Below are positions 63,908 through 64,000 of a DNA stretch of 64,000 bases, in pieces. The notes under the pieces are model-generated. The model did not search any database, was not told the DNA's origin, and saw nothing but the letters and a program-made list of their open reading frames with translations. Position 1 is the stretch's first letter; each line of letters begins with the position of its first letter. The stretch spans positions 2,215,001 through 2,279,000 of the forward strand of contig NZ_CP139141.1 in NCBI RefSeq assembly GCF_034059295.1, in the 5' to 3' direction. This DNA comes from Pseudomonas sp. HR96 (lineage in GTDB: Bacteria; Pseudomonadota; Gammaproteobacteria; Pseudomonadales; Pseudomonadaceae). A program made the translations under genes and the position numbers.

Positions 63908-64000
63908 CGATGATCCTCCACCGGTGCTTCGGGAGCAGTTCGTGACTCGATATCTATATCGGCTGGCCAGCACACTCGTGGGGCAAACCGCCGTGCAACG
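63904..64000 (-). CDS. DUF6708-like copy, C-terminal end at the window edge
   Basis: The last ~31 codons of a fourth full-type copy: ARRFAPRVCWPADIDIESRT followed by a short acidic/proline tail and TGA at 63906-63904. It enters from the right edge, so the array continues outside the window. Confidence 0.8.
   Translation of the reverse strand, partial: VARRFAPRVCWPADIDIESRTAPEAPVEDHR

Larger units (their letters stand above)
61270..64000. repeat. Tandem array of 824-bp units
   Basis: The same landmark (the junction between one gene's end and the next gene's GTG) recurs at 61435, 62259, 63083 and 63907, exactly 824 bases apart each time. The array holds three complete units, one truncated unit at the PAAR end and one cut by the window edge. 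Unequal crossing-over in such an array could change copy number. Confidence 0.9.

Overview
The window is a GC-rich chromosome segment from a Pseudomonas, most probably of the P. putida group. The basis is a complete nicotinate-degradation (nic) cluster whose products match the P. putida enzymes in length and metal-ligand positions, REP-type palindromic repeats, GGAGG-like ribosome binding sites, and the typical mix of LysR, MarR, IclR, GntR and TetR regulators beside transporters. No tRNA, rRNA, CRISPR array or intact insertion sequence was seen.

Layout. 1-9.6 kb: end of a periplasmic HAD phosphatase, an AI-2E-type permease, a lysine-rich basic protein, a stress-protein-like gene, a possible small RNA, a giant Ser/Thr kinase-AAA-GAF-PAS-histidine kinase, and a SnoaL-like gene facing a MarR regulator. 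9.7-15.1 kb: pyruvate:quinone oxidoreductase PoxB, a divergent SDR/LysR pair and a metabolite:H+ symporter. 15.2-22.8 kb: a seven-gene operon, tightly overlapping except for its last gene, that joins a polyamine-type ABC importer to a three-subunit FAD/[2Fe-2S] dehydrogenase (HcnABC/opine-oxidase type), with a divergent IclR regulator and three phased operator-like repeats. 22.8-31 kb: chemoreceptor, YagU-like protein, a 1.3-kb REP array, and a GntR-ADP-ribosylglycohydrolase-NCS1 permease-PfkB operon that looks like N-glycoside salvage. 31.3-43.3 kb: an ACS-family transporter, a second REP array (143-bp units), then nicFEDC, nicX-nicR and nicAB. 43.4-53.5 kb: TetR regulator, three 178-bp repeats, a Rieske oxygenase with its reductase, a flavin monooxygenase, a Liv-type ABC importer with fused permeases, and RidA. 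53.5-60 kb: a truncated DapF-like gene coupled to an ACT protein, a SnoaL-AraC regulator with an amine oxidase/cupin/PotF-like set, and a TetR/MFS efflux pair. 60.1-64 kb: type VI secretion genes tssL and PAAR, preceded by a tandem array of DUF6708-like genes that runs off the window.

How the genes work together. The centre (31-53 kb) is a nitrogen-heterocycle or aromatic catabolism island. NicAB hydroxylates nicotinate; NicC, NicX, NicD, NicF and NicE take it to fumarate. The adjacent Rieske/flavin-monooxygenase/Liv cluster should import and oxidise a second, unidentified substrate. Six sites with sigma-54 (-24/-12) geometry stand 40-130 bases before the start codons of the ACS transporter, nicC, nicX, nicA, the Rieske gene and the Liv binding protein, which suggests one RpoN-controlled regulon over both halves.

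The items most worth a second look are: the sigma-54 series; the 178-bp repeats and TetR operators before the Rieske operon; the IclR operator triplet; the HcnABC-like uptake/oxidation operon; and the 824-bp tandem DUF6708 array, whose copies differ almost only in their membrane segments and end in a truncated copy translationally coupled to PAAR.
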